This document shows, piece by piece, positions 8,646 through 17,779 of a stretch of DNA of 36,827 nt. The stretch comes from Candidatus Zhuqueibacterota bacterium. GTDB taxonomy: Bacteria > Zhuqueibacterota > Zhuqueibacteria > Residuimicrobiales > Krinioviventaceae. Position 1 is the stretch's first letter. Every line of letters starts with the position of its first letter. The notes beneath the pieces are model-generated. The model did not search any database, was not told where the DNA came from, and saw only the letters and a program-made list of their open reading frames with translations. The stretch lies in contig RQOI01000083.1 of assembly GCA_003854995.1 (NCBI GenBank), positions 1-36,827 on the forward strand. Direction: 5' to 3'. The translations under genes and the position numbers were made by a program.

Positions 8646-9640
8646 GCCTTTTTTCTCATGTTTAGATGACCTTTTTCAATGTACCAGTTCGCCGTCCGGT
8701 GAACGCCCTCTTTCATGCCAACGTGCGGCGCATAGCCCAATTCGCGCTTTGCTTTCGAGATATCAAACGCACGGTCATGCGTAAAAATGTGAACCCGGCG
8801 CGGGTAGATGGGCGGTTGCAGTCGAAGAGGCACGCAGATTTTTTCGCACACCTGCGCGGCAATTTCCAACGGCCACACCGGTGGTTTCCACTGCGGCGGA
8901 CGTACGCCTAGCTCTTCGGCGACCATGTTGGCAAAAGCCTTCAGCGTGGTGTGGGATTCGCCGGCGATGATGTAGGTTTGTCCGACAGCCTTTTCGTTTT
9001 CTGCGGCAAGTCGGAAACCCTCGACCGTATCGGTGACATAAGTGAGGTGATAGAGGACCTGTCCGCCGCCAAACATCATGAATCGCTGCTTCTGAATCGA
9101 CCGATATAACTTGAGCATGCGGGTATCGCCAGGACCATAAATACCAACCGGGCGGACAACGGTCACGGGCAATCCAAAGTTCGCATGATAGTGGTGCGCG
9201 AGCTTTTCACCTTCATATTTTGTCGTCTGATAAATATCCTCCGGCTCTATGGGTGCATTTTCATCTGCCGGCGGATTTTTGATATCGCCATGTACGCCAC
9301 ATGTGCTGCAATGGAGAAAGCGATGCACGCCGACCGCGTGCGCCGCTTTCAGCAGATTGGCCGTGCCTGTCACGTTGACAGCCCAGTAAGCGCTATCGGG
9401 CACATTGGCAGCCCGATAGAGCGCCGCAATATGAAAGACAGCGTCGACGCCATCGACCGCATCCAGAACCTGCCTTTCATTCTGCAGATCGCCATAGGCA
9501 AATTCGATCGGCAAATGCTGTAATGCGGAGAGAACGCTCTGCGGACGCACGAAAGCTCGAACAGCATAACCGTGCTCGAGAAGGTTCCGAACCATATAGC
9601 CGCCGGTAAACCCGGAGGCGCCTGTGACCAGTGCTTTCAT
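8642..9640 (-). CDS. NAD(P)-dependent epimerase/dehydratase/reductase (extended SDR)
   Basis: A 332-aa extended short-chain dehydrogenase/reductase. The N-terminal nucleotide motif is 'GASGFTGG', followed by 'HIAALY', and the active-site 'YQTTK' (YxxxK) lies near residue 145 with a Ser/Thr cluster upstream ('HCSTCGVHG'). The later 'VRPVGIYGPGDTRM' segment fits sugar-nucleotide epimerases and dihydroflavonol-reductase-like enzymes. It sits between the methyltransferase and pyruvyl-transferase genes, so it probably makes or alters a nucleotide sugar for the cluster's glycan. A hopanoid-associated sugar epimerase-type or 4-reductase-type activity is equally possible. The reaction is not determined. 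Confidence 0.85.
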   Translation of the reverse strand: MKALVTGASGFTGGYMVRNLLEHGYAVRAFVRPQSVLSALQHLPIEFAYGDLQNERQVLDAVDGVDAVFHIAALYRAANVPDSAYWAVNVTGTANLLKAAHAVGVHRFLHCSTCGVHGDIKNPPADENAPIEPEDIYQTTKYEGEKLAHHYHANFGLPVTVVRPVGIYGPGDTRMLKLYRSIQKQRFMMFGGGQVLYHLTYVTDTVEGFRLAAENEKAVGQTYIIAGESHTTLKAFANMVAEELGVRPPQWKPPVWPLEIAAQVCEKICVPLRLQPPIYPRRVHIFTHDRAFDISKAKRELGYAPHVGMKEGVHRTANWYIEKGHLNMRKKA

Positions 9641-9661
9641 CTCGTAGCGACTCCGTTCTCG

Positions 9662-10483
9662 TCACTTTTTCGCCACGACACAAATGGCATGACCGAATTT
9701 TTTCCGAATCCCAGTTGGCAGCAGGTTATAGATCGGTACAAAAATGTGATTGAACAAGCCGGCGAGGAATCCTTTTCGGGGGGACGTTGTCGCGCGGATA
9801 TAATCCAAAAAGACCTCAACCTGTCGAAAATCCGAAAACAGCTCGCGAATATTTTTTTTATCGTACAGGCGCGTGATCGGGGCGTCCTCATGCGCGAACT
9901 CAAAGTTCACTTTGCCAAGCTTGGTGAGAAGAATTTTCCAGGAATACTTGTAATAGAGCGTGATCAACGCCTCACCGCCGGGCTTTAAAACTCGCAAGAC
10001 CTCTGCCACTGCATTCTCAGTGCTCTCTGTCTGATGCAGCACGCCGAGTGAAGCGACGATATCGAATGTATTGTCGGCAAAAGGCAACTTTTCCGCACTG
10101 CCGTGTTCAAATTTGGCTTGCAGGCGGTTATGCTGAAAATTCTTTTTCGCCAGCTCTAAAGCGGCCGCAGATAAATCCAGTCCTGTCGCACGCATACCAC
10201 AGCGAGCCCAGTGCAGCAATTCCCAGCCCGCACCACAGCCAATTTCCAAAATTGATCCGCCGGGGAATTTTGCCGCTTGCTTTTCAATCAGACGATACCG
10301 ATGCTCATAATTTTTCCTGATGAACGAAGCCACGGTATCAAAGAACTCGCCGGAGCCAATCTGCCGTGGATCTCCCTGCCAGAATTGAGTTGTATTGACA
10401 TTATCGGTCCAATATCGTTGCACCTCATCGATCGTCTTTACGTCACTCCCCTTCCACAAATAGGTACCTATAGAATCGGTCAT
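9662..10483 (-). CDS. SAM-dependent methyltransferase (class I)
   Basis: A 273-aa protein with the class I S-adenosylmethionine fold: motif I 'ILEIGCGAGWELLHWA' (about residue 75), 'TGLDLS' as the acidic ribose-binding strand, 'GSAEKLPFADNTFDIV', and 'EVLRVLKPGGEALI' as motif III. A C-terminal helical segment ('LAGLFNHIFVPIYNLLP') is mildly hydrophobic and may touch the membrane. It lies inside the exopolysaccharide operon, 21 bases before the SDR gene, so O- or N-methylation of a sugar is the likely role. A lipid or quinone target cannot be excluded, because ubiquinone-type methyltransferases share these motifs. Confidence 0.85.
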   Translation of the reverse strand: MTDSIGTYLWKGSDVKTIDEVQRYWTDNVNTTQFWQGDPRQIGSGEFFDTVASFIRKNYEHRYRLIEKQAAKFPGGSILEIGCGAGWELLHWARCGMRATGLDLSAAALELAKKNFQHNRLQAKFEHGSAEKLPFADNTFDIVASLGVLHQTESTENAVAEVLRVLKPGGEALITLYYKYSWKILLTKLGKVNFEFAHEDAPITRLYDKKNIRELFSDFRQVEVFLDYIRATTSPRKGFLAGLFNHIFVPIYNLLPTGIRKKFGHAICVVAKK

Positions 10484-10505
10484 TTCATCATCCGTTTTTC
10501 AATTT

Positions 10506-12164
10506 TCATGATTTATAAATTTTCTTGTAATCATCTATCTCGTCGTTCCGCCGCTCCGGCGTCCACTGCAGCTCCTGCGTCATCAGGTCAGCAACAGCAG
10601 AAATCTGCGTCTCTGTTGCCAGGCCTGCAGTGCCAAGCTCTGTTCTCCGCATCAGCATATCGGACAGTGTGTACGCCATTTCGTGCCGAATAGCAAAAAT
10701 GATTTCAGCCTTGAGGATGTGCGAGTCGCTGCTCACTGGTTCGGCCATTCGGGGATTGCCATTCGCACAAGCGAGGACATCGCGATAGCGAGAGCCATAG
10801 GTATGGAGCAGATGCTCTTTGCTGTCATCTGGCAGGGCGTGCAGATTTGTCATGCCATCGCCGACAAATTGATCCGTAGAGTTGATATCGCCACCCCATA
10901 CTGGGGTGGAGCGACTCGCGCGGCTTTTATCGCCATAGCCGAGTTTCTCGACAATCCGATCGACGGCCGCCTCAGAGACGCCGCGAGCTGTCGTATATTT
11001 GACGGTCAGCAGAGAGAGCAGGCCATCGAGACCGTCTTTTTGCTTGTGGTCAATGATGTCAAAGTGTTTTGTGAGGGTCACGTCGCCTGATTCTTTGTTG
11101 ACACCGGACATCGGCAGCAGACCAGCGTGAACGTGATCGATTTCATCGCGCCTGATTTTTTCATCTGGCAGGGAGCTTTTGACTTGGTCCAGAAACTCGC
11201 CAATATCCGCCTCGGTGACTGAATAATCCTCGGCAGCTCCATAATAGGGCTTGTGCGCCGTGCCGGCCAACGTCTTGCCGCGCCACGGCACAAAGAACAA
11301 CATTCTCGATCCCTTGTTGATGAGGGCATCGCTATCCCTGAAAGCTGCCCTGGTGGGAGCGGCAAAGGCCATTTTCGCCAATGGTCGATTGATGATGAGG
11401 TTCATGGCTGTCGAGAATTGAATTTTTTCTCTTTCAGGCCGATGATCGGCAATAAGATCATTGATCCACGGGCCGAGGGTGGTGATGGTCATCTTTGCCC
11501 TGACATCAAAAGAATCACCGCTCAACAGATCGCGCGCCTGTACGCCGTACACGCGGCCGTTCTTGCTGAGCACCTTTTCGGCTTTGACATAATTTGCCGC
11601 GACAGCCCCCTTTTCAACGGCTGCGTGCAAAAAAGAAAAAAGCAGCCGTTCCGAATTGATCATGTGACCGTCGTACCACATTGCGCCGCCATTGACATCC
11701 TTTCGATTCACTGCCGGAATTGACTGCAGCACCTGCTTTTTCGTCAATATCTTGCCACGCGGCAGCTGATGAGCTGCATCCAGTCCCCTATTCCGATCCG
11801 CGCTGAAAAGGTCGTTCATCAACAGGCCGAGTCGCATCACTTCCGGACCCTTCATCGCATGTCCGAACGTCGGCATGACACACCGCATTGGGAAGACGAG
11901 ATGCGGTGCGATCCTGAGCAAGATGCGTCGTTCGGTGATGGATTCGCGCATACGGATGAAATCCGCGTGCTGCAAATAGCGTAATCCGCCGTGGATGATT
12001 TTCAGGCTGTTGGAAGATGTTCCCGAGGCAAAATCTTTTTTTTCAATGAGCGCCACGCGTAATCCGCGCAGCACAGCATCCCAGGTCAACGTCGCGCCAT
12101 AGATGCCGCCACCGATGACGAGCAGGTCAAACTCTTCCTCCAGGCTGTGCAGATCTCGAATCAT
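10506..12164 (-). CDS. glpD: FAD-dependent glycerol-3-phosphate dehydrogenase/oxidase
   Basis: The start is taken at the internal ATG (MIRDLHSLEEEF), preceded by AGGATGC that overlaps the asnB stop codon; the track's ATG at 12194 lies within asnB. The 552-aa product has the FAD dinucleotide motif 'LLVIGGGIYGA', the DAO-family 'DFASGTSSNSLKIIHGGLRYL' signature (specific to GlpD-type enzymes), and a C-terminal helical domain ('EIIFAIRHEMAYTLSDMLMRRTEL') matching the GlpD C-terminal domain. It should oxidise sn-glycerol 3-phosphate to dihydroxyacetone phosphate and pass electrons to quinone. Its place inside a polysaccharide operon is unusual. A glycerol phosphate-related substituent on the glycan, or simple hitch-hiking, are the two readings. 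Confidence 0.88.
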   Translation of the reverse strand: MIRDLHSLEEEFDLLVIGGGIYGATLTWDAVLRGLRVALIEKKDFASGTSSNSLKIIHGGLRYLQHADFIRMRESITERRILLRIAPHLVFPMRCVMPTFGHAMKGPEVMRLGLLMNDLFSADRNRGLDAAHQLPRGKILTKKQVLQSIPAVNRKDVNGGAMWYDGHMINSERLLFSFLHAAVEKGAVAANYVKAEKVLSKNGRVYGVQARDLLSGDSFDVRAKMTITTLGPWINDLIADHRPEREKIQFSTAMNLIINRPLAKMAFAAPTRAAFRDSDALINKGSRMLFFVPWRGKTLAGTAHKPYYGAAEDYSVTEADIGEFLDQVKSSLPDEKIRRDEIDHVHAGLLPMSGVNKESGDVTLTKHFDIIDHKQKDGLDGLLSLLTVKYTTARGVSEAAVDRIVEKLGYGDKSRASRSTPVWGGDINSTDQFVGDGMTNLHALPDDSKEHLLHTYGSRYRDVLACANGNPRMAEPVSSDSHILKAEIIFAIRHEMAYTLSDMLMRRTELGTAGLATETQISAVADLMTQELQWTPERRNDEIDDYKKIYKS

Positions 12165-12177
12165 ATGAATAGCATCC

Positions 12178-14073
12178 TCAAGTTTTCGTGCCATGTTTCA
12201 TATACAAGTCATACCACAGGTGAAACACCATCAATGCCCATAATCTGTGACTATGATTCTCTCTGCTCTTCAGGTGTTCACTGACAAGTCGCTTGACAAA
12301 CTGCGGATCAAAATAGCCCTTTTCCTTCACATTCTTTTCCGATAACGACTCGAGCATCATCGGCTTGAGCTCATTTTTGATCCAGTTTTTGATCGGAATA
12401 CTGAAACCTTCTTTACCGCGCTCAATGATAGAGAGCGGCAGCTCATTCTGCATGCAGGTCTTGAGAATATGTTTTGTCCGTTTGCCTTTCAAGCGCAAAT
12501 GGCTTGGTATCGTCGCGGCAAACTCGACAAACCGAAAATCGAGAAAAGGTACGCGCGCTTCCAGCGAATTGGCCATGCTCATGCGATCAACCTTGACAAG
12601 GATATCATCAACCAGATAGCTTTTGATGTCCACATATTCCTGTTGGTCGAGAGGTTCGCGTGAGGTCACGCGCGCGAAATACTCTTCGATGAAACCAAAA
12701 GAATTGTAGCCGTGCAAAGACCGGGAGAACTCGGGCGAGTACAAAAGATCTTTTTCAGCCTTTTGCATAAATATCATCCAGCGGACATGTTGCAGATTGC
12801 CGGGTAATCTCGCACCTTCAATGAAGCGTTTGGCTCTGTTGATCAGTCCTTTCTTCTTTTCCGTTGGCGGCAGGGCGTCTATTATAGGATCAATTGATAA
12901 TTTTCGCAGAAATCCAGGCAATCTTGCATATTTTTTCGCCAGTCTCTGCGCGATGTAGGTGTCATAGCCGGCGAGCAGTTCATCACCGCCATCGCCCGAG
13001 AGCACGACCGTCACATTCTTGCGCGCCATTTGCGAGACGAGGTATGTCGGGAATACGGAAAAATCTCCAAAGGGTTCGTCGAGCATCCACACTATTTTTT
13101 CCGTCAGGTCGGCTGCGTCGGGCTTTATAATTTCTTCAAAATGCTCTGTCCGGAATCTCTCGGCAACGGCGCGCGCGTAGGGGAGCTCGTTATAGGTCGT
13201 TTCGTCAAAACCGATGGAAAAGCTTTTGACCGGACCAGTGTTGTTGCGGCTCATCATCGCGACAATAGTGCTTGAATCAAGACCACCGCTCAGAAAAGCG
13301 CCGAGAGGTACGTCACTCATCAATCGAATTTTAACTGCGTCCGCAAGAAGCTCATCCAGACGTTCGTTCAGTGCTGCCTCACTGGCCGTGGAGCAGTTGT
13401 ACTGCACATCCCAGTATTGTCGCACCAAAAGTCGGCCATCGCGATAGGACAGCCAATGCCCTGGCGGCAATTTGTGGATGTTGGTGAAAATGGTGTATGG
13501 ACTGGGAATATACTCAAAAGTGAGGAAAGCATCCAGCGCTTTCGGCTCAATCTCTTTCGGAATGGAATCGAGTTGTACAATCGATTTGAGTTCCGACGCA
13601 AATACGAGTTGCTGTGCATCGCAGTAATAATAGAGCGGTTTGATGCCGATGCGATCTCGAGCGAGGAAAAGTCCCTTTCGCCGGCCATCCCAAATGGCAA
13701 AAGCAAACATGCCGTTCAATCTTTCGAGACAGTTTATCCCCCACTCTTCATACGCATGCAGAATCGCTTCGGTGTCTGTTTTCGTAACGAAGACATGGCC
13801 TTTTGCCGTCAGCTCTCTGCGGATGTCGACATGGTTGTAAATCTCGCCATTGAAGACGATGGCCATTGATCGGTCCTCATTGAAAATCGGCTGATGGCCG
13901 GTGGACAGATCGATGATGCTCAGTCGTCGCATTCCGATGCCCACATTGTCGCAGACGAATTGACCTTCGTCATCCGGGCCACGATGTTTGATGACATTGC
14001 ACATTTTTATCACATCAGCGCGCGCAACCGGATGCTCTTTTTCCCGATGGATGATGCCGCAGATGCCGCACAT
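12178..14073 (-). CDS. asnB: Asparagine synthase (glutamine-hydrolysing)
   Basis: The true start is the ATG giving MCGICG, because the class II glutamine amidotransferase domain needs cysteine at position 2; the track's extra 12 residues are rejected. The ATG overlaps the upstream stop as TAATG. The 631-aa product has the N-terminal Ntn glutaminase ('HRGPDDEG', 'VFNGEIYNH') and the C-terminal synthetase domain with the ATP pyrophosphatase loop 'LSGGLDSS' and 'LSGDGGDELLAGYD'. It is full length. In glycan clusters AsnB relatives are common and some amidate sugar carboxylates. With a UDP-glucuronate-type epimerase nearby, amidation of a uronic acid is possible. Free asparagine synthesis is the alternative. 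Confidence 0.92.
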   Translation of the reverse strand: MCGICGIIHREKEHPVARADVIKMCNVIKHRGPDDEGQFVCDNVGIGMRRLSIIDLSTGHQPIFNEDRSMAIVFNGEIYNHVDIRRELTAKGHVFVTKTDTEAILHAYEEWGINCLERLNGMFAFAIWDGRRKGLFLARDRIGIKPLYYYCDAQQLVFASELKSIVQLDSIPKEIEPKALDAFLTFEYIPSPYTIFTNIHKLPPGHWLSYRDGRLLVRQYWDVQYNCSTASEAALNERLDELLADAVKIRLMSDVPLGAFLSGGLDSSTIVAMMSRNNTGPVKSFSIGFDETTYNELPYARAVAERFRTEHFEEIIKPDAADLTEKIVWMLDEPFGDFSVFPTYLVSQMARKNVTVVLSGDGGDELLAGYDTYIAQRLAKKYARLPGFLRKLSIDPIIDALPPTEKKKGLINRAKRFIEGARLPGNLQHVRWMIFMQKAEKDLLYSPEFSRSLHGYNSFGFIEEYFARVTSREPLDQQEYVDIKSYLVDDILVKVDRMSMANSLEARVPFLDFRFVEFAATIPSHLRLKGKRTKHILKTCMQNELPLSIIERGKEGFSIPIKNWIKNELKPMMLESLSEKNVKEKGYFDPQFVKRLVSEHLKSRENHSHRLWALMVFHLWYDLYMKHGTKT

Positions 14074-15290
14074 TAGCCTGTCGTCCTCATCACTCGTTCC
14101 ACAATCCATTTTGTCTTTTGCAGATAATCATCATAGCTGTAATGCTGTTCAGCCAGATGCTGCGCTGCAGCGACAAGACGCCGTTGAGCATCTCTATCGT
14201 CCAGAATAGAGAGCAGGGCCTCCGCAAATGCTTCCGGATTCGGATCGGCTAAAACAGATGTGGAGTCACTGAGTATTTGTGTGTGTGTGATGTGACGCGT
14301 GGCCACAATGGGCTTGCCGCTCCTCAAATAGGAATAGATCTTGAGGGGGGAATTGCTCCCCTGCAATCGCGGCGAGACGAGCACATCGCTGAGTGAGACA
14401 AAACCGGGGATCATGTTGGGCGGCACAAAGCCGGTGAAGGTGAATTTAGATTCAACTCCGAGTTTTTGTGCTTGCGCCCGATACATCGACACCTGCTGTT
14501 CATTGCCGCCGACCATTAAAAATCGGACGTCTCCGCGGCGTTTTTCCACCCGAGCGGCGCTTTCGACGAGCATATCAATCCCCTGATACGCCTCAAACGT
14601 GCCATAGTAGAGCACTATCTTTGCGCCATTGATATTGTACTGCTTTTTCAAGCTTTCCTGCAGGGCAGCGGTCGCCGGGAAGACAATGCTGTTATCCGCG
14701 ACGTTTTCAATGAGCATACAGCGCTGATCGGGAAATTTTTTTTCGACATAGCTCTGCAACTCTGGGCAAATCGTTATCACGCCGGCAGATTTCCTGATCG
14801 TCTGTCGCTCCAGTGCTTCAAACAGCTCGAGCAGCAGCTTGGACGTGGAGAATTTGAAATTACCGAGCTGCTGCGGCAAACTGGAATGCATGTCATACAG
14901 ATGCGGCAGGCCGTATTTCGCGGCCAGAGAAACGCCAAAAAAACCGGCTTCTTCGTGAGTGTGCAGATAGTCATAGCGGAATTTCTTCAGCAATTCCACA
15001 GCTTTGAAATAGAGGGCGATATCCAGAAATATCTTGGGCAGCGATGGTCCGATCTTTACTTTTTTGATGAACGGCACCTTTGCCGCACGATGGATGGAGA
15101 GGTTATCGATCGACACATCTTCACCGACATGATAGGTGACCAAATCGACTTTGTGGCCAAGCAGCGACAATGCCTTGATGCGATGCAATACACTGAAAGG
15201 CGTACCACGAGGCTGGAACCACGGTTGGGGCGCGATCATGAGAATGCGCAGCTTTTCCACTTCATCGCCATCATGGATGTTAACATTCAT
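14073..15290 (-). CDS. Glycosyltransferase, GT4-like (GT-B fold)
   Basis: A 405-aa protein with an AAGGTG ribosome-binding site. The N-terminal half ('MIAPQPWFQPRGTPFSVLHRI') and the C-terminal half ('VLYYGTFEAYQGIDMLVES', 'FLMVGGNEQQ', 'FTGFVPPNMIPGF') give the two Rossmann domains of a GT-B retaining transferase. The donor-binding region reads 'GSNSPLKIYSYLRSGKPIVA' rather than the common 'E.FG...LEAMA.G.PVV', a variant seen in a GT4 subgroup. It would add a sugar from a nucleotide donor to the growing lipid-linked glycan at the cytoplasmic face. It is the only obvious glycosyltransferase in the cluster besides the polyprenyl phosphotransferase. Confidence 0.88.
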   Translation of the reverse strand: MNVNIHDGDEVEKLRILMIAPQPWFQPRGTPFSVLHRIKALSLLGHKVDLVTYHVGEDVSIDNLSIHRAAKVPFIKKVKIGPSLPKIFLDIALYFKAVELLKKFRYDYLHTHEEAGFFGVSLAAKYGLPHLYDMHSSLPQQLGNFKFSTSKLLLELFEALERQTIRKSAGVITICPELQSYVEKKFPDQRCMLIENVADNSIVFPATAALQESLKKQYNINGAKIVLYYGTFEAYQGIDMLVESAARVEKRRGDVRFLMVGGNEQQVSMYRAQAQKLGVESKFTFTGFVPPNMIPGFVSLSDVLVSPRLQGSNSPLKIYSYLRSGKPIVATRHITHTQILSDSTSVLADPNPEAFAEALLSILDDRDAQRRLVAAAQHLAEQHYSYDDYLQKTKWIVERVMRTTG

Positions 15291-15320
15291 CGAAAAACAC
15301 CTTTGATAAAATTTTGAGAC

Positions 15321-16778
15321 TTATTGAGCACCGTAGCCGGTGATGACAACCCAAAAGGTTCGAAACATCAGTTTGAGATCCAATACGAGAGACCAATGAT
15401 CGATGTATTCCAGATCCATCCTCATCCACTCTTCAAAACCGATTTTGTTCCGGCCGCTGACCTGCCAGATACAGGTAATTCCGGGCTTGAGAGAGAGCCT
15501 TCGGCGCTGCCAAATCTCATAGTGCTCGACTTCGCTTCGCAAGGGTGGCCGCGGGCCGACAATGCTCATATCACCTTTCAACACATTGAAGAATTGCGGA
15601 ATTTCATCGATGCTGGTTTTACGGATGAGATATCCGATGGGTGTGATACGCGGGTCATGCTTGATCTTGAACACCGGGCCATCCATCTCATTATGATGCG
15701 CAAGCGACTCTTTTAACGCTTCCGCATCTGAGACCATAGACCGGAATTTGTACAGCGAAAATTTACGTCCATTCAGCCCGATACGTTCTTGTCGGAAAAA
15801 GATGGGGCCCTTCGACGTGATGCGGATCAAGAGTGCGACAAGCATGATGAGTGGTGAGAAGAAGACGATGGCACAGGCTGAAATGCAAATGTCCAGCACT
15901 CTTTTGATAAAGAGCTGCCATTCCTTTGCGTAAAAGGTCTGGAATTCCAGCAGCGGAAAGCCGTTAAAATCGGTCTGCCTCGCTTTGGCAATGTGCAGAT
16001 TATAGAGGTCCAAAGAGATTGAGGTCGAGACGCCCACCTTTTCGCACTCCAGTATTGCACCTTCGATTCGATCCAACCAAATCCGCGGCACGACAAAAAT
16101 GACCCGGTCAATGACGAGTCGGTTCACAATGAAACCGATGTCCTGAATGCGACCGAGGACGCGATACCCTTCGATCTCTTTGCCAAAATAGCGCGGATCA
16201 TCATCAATCAAGCCGACGATGTGCAATCCCCAGTTCGAGTGACCCTTGACATTGCGAATGAATTCGCGGGCGCGATTGCCGGTTCCAACGATGAGTAAAT
16301 TTTCCTGGTTATAACCTTTGGCATGCATCCGTTCCAAAATGAACAGGAGCATGGCTTTTTCCAATATGATCAACGTGTAAGCTGTGCCAGAGTAAACGAG
16401 GAAGAATAACCGGCTGGCCATATCAAATTTGAGAAAGAAGACAAAACTGCCGCACACGAAACTGGCCCAAATGGAGGTGACAAAAAGAATCCACGCCAGA
16501 TTTTTAAAAGTGCGCGTCCTGTACTCCTGATAGATTTTATTCAGCTTATACAGCACCCACCAGATGAGCGGAAAACCAATGAACATGATCCAGTATTTTG
16601 AGGCAAAATACATTAGACCGGATACATCGACGCTGGTCGCATAGGCCTTCACATTCCAGAACGTAATGTAGCGAATGAATTCGTCGACATAGTACGCCAA
16701 TGGAAATGCGACATAAAGAATGAGCAGATCGATGAACTGCATCACATTCTGAATGAACTTTTCTTTATCGACCAACAT
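15321..16778 (-). CDS. Polyprenyl-phosphate glycosylphosphotransferase (initiating)
   Basis: A 485-aa membrane protein that should start the repeat unit by moving a sugar-1-phosphate onto undecaprenyl phosphate. The N-terminal part has about four to five helices. The middle is a Rossmann/CoA-binding-like domain ('NLLIVGTGNRAREFI'). The C-terminal catalytic domain carries the family hallmarks: the membrane helix start 'KRVLDICISACAIVFFSPL', 'GPIFFRQERIGLNGRKFSLYKFRSM', 'RKTSIDEIPQFFNVLKGDMSIVG' followed by PRPP, and 'KPGITCIWQVSGRN'. This is the WbaP/WcaJ/EpsE-type architecture at normal length. It is 7 bases downstream of the epimerase gene in the operon. The sugar cannot be decided from sequence. 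Confidence 0.93.
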   Translation of the reverse strand: MLVDKEKFIQNVMQFIDLLILYVAFPLAYYVDEFIRYITFWNVKAYATSVDVSGLMYFASKYWIMFIGFPLIWWVLYKLNKIYQEYRTRTFKNLAWILFVTSIWASFVCGSFVFFLKFDMASRLFFLVYSGTAYTLIILEKAMLLFILERMHAKGYNQENLLIVGTGNRAREFIRNVKGHSNWGLHIVGLIDDDPRYFGKEIEGYRVLGRIQDIGFIVNRLVIDRVIFVVPRIWLDRIEGAILECEKVGVSTSISLDLYNLHIAKARQTDFNGFPLLEFQTFYAKEWQLFIKRVLDICISACAIVFFSPLIMLVALLIRITSKGPIFFRQERIGLNGRKFSLYKFRSMVSDAEALKESLAHHNEMDGPVFKIKHDPRITPIGYLIRKTSIDEIPQFFNVLKGDMSIVGPRPPLRSEVEHYEIWQRRRLSLKPGITCIWQVSGRNKIGFEEWMRMDLEYIDHWSLVLDLKLMFRTFWVVITGYGAQ

Positions 16779-16785
16779 GTCTCAA

Positions 16786-17772
16786 TCACGTCCTCGAAAG
16801 GTCTTGTTCATGTCGTTGATTATTCTGCAGGAACCATTGCACAAAATACCTTATACCATCTTCGATCTGAATCTGCGGATCATATTCAAGCTCTCTCCTC
16901 GCCTTTTCGACATTCGAAAAGGTGACAGGCACATCACCCGGCTGATCCGGCCTGAATTCGAGGAGCGCTTCAATGCCGAGAGCGTCCTGTATCAGTCTGA
17001 TGAGCGCAATGAGTTCGATCGTCTTTGATTCGCCGAGATTATAAATATTATAGCCATCGCAATGGTGGATCGCTGCTGTGATGCCCTGAATGATGTCGGA
17101 AATATAGGTGTAATCGCGACGACTGGCGCCGGCGCCAAAGACTTGAATCGGTTTTTTGCTGTAGATGAGACGGGTAAATTTATGAATCGCCATGTCCGGG
17201 CGTTGCCGCGGACCGTATACGGTGAAAAAGCGCAGACAATTGACCGAAATATCGTAAAGGTGGTGATAGGTGTAGCAGATGAGCTCACCGGCCTTCTTTG
17301 TCGCGGCGTAGGGTGAAATCGGATGATCGACAAGATCTGTTTCTTCAAACGGCACTTTCTCATTGGCGCCATAGACAGACGAAGAAGAGGCAAAGACAAA
17401 TTTTTTTATGTTATGAATTCTGCACTGCTCGAGCACATTCATCGTGCCGCGCACGTTCACGCTCTCGTAGAGCAAAGGGTGCTCGATTGAGGGACGAACA
17501 CCGGCTCTCGCTGCGAGATGAACGACGAGATCAAAAGGATGCTGATGAAAAAGTTCCTGCAGGCCGGACTCATCCAGGATGTCCAATTCAGCGAGTCTAC
17601 AGTTTGCCGACCGCAACGCCGCACTGATATTTTGTCGTTTGATGGCTGGACTGTAATAATCATTGAAATTATCCAGACAAACGATATTATGCTTTTCTTC
17701 CACCAGCCTTTCGATCAAATGCGAACCGATAAAACCGGCGCCACCTGTGACGAGAATATTCAAAGCGCTCAT
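16786..17772 (-). CDS. NAD-dependent epimerase, UDP-glucuronate 4-epimerase-like
   Basis: A 328-aa extended SDR with 'VTGGAGFIGSHL' at the N-terminus, 'HLAARAGVRPSIEHP' and the active-site pair of Ser/Thr ('FASSSSVYG') with 'YAATK'. 'FFTVYGPRQRPDMAIHKF' and 'RRDYTYISDIIQGI' are characteristic of UDP-glucuronate/UDP-galacturonate 4-epimerases. This supplies an epimerised nucleotide sugar, most likely a uronic acid, to the cluster. It lies 7 bases after the Wzc-like gene and 7 before the glycosylphosphotransferase gene, in one operon. UDP-glucose 4-epimerase activity is less likely because the 'AGVRPSIE' and 'RPDMA' motifs favour the uronate subgroup. Confidence 0.88.
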   Translation of the reverse strand: MSALNILVTGGAGFIGSHLIERLVEEKHNIVCLDNFNDYYSPAIKRQNISAALRSANCRLAELDILDESGLQELFHQHPFDLVVHLAARAGVRPSIEHPLLYESVNVRGTMNVLEQCRIHNIKKFVFASSSSVYGANEKVPFEETDLVDHPISPYAATKKAGELICYTYHHLYDISVNCLRFFTVYGPRQRPDMAIHKFTRLIYSKKPIQVFGAGASRRDYTYISDIIQGITAAIHHCDGYNIYNLGESKTIELIALIRLIQDALGIEALLEFRPDQPGDVPVTFSNVEKARRELEYDPQIQIEDGIRYFVQWFLQNNQRHEQDLSRT

Positions 17773-17779
17773 CTTCCTC

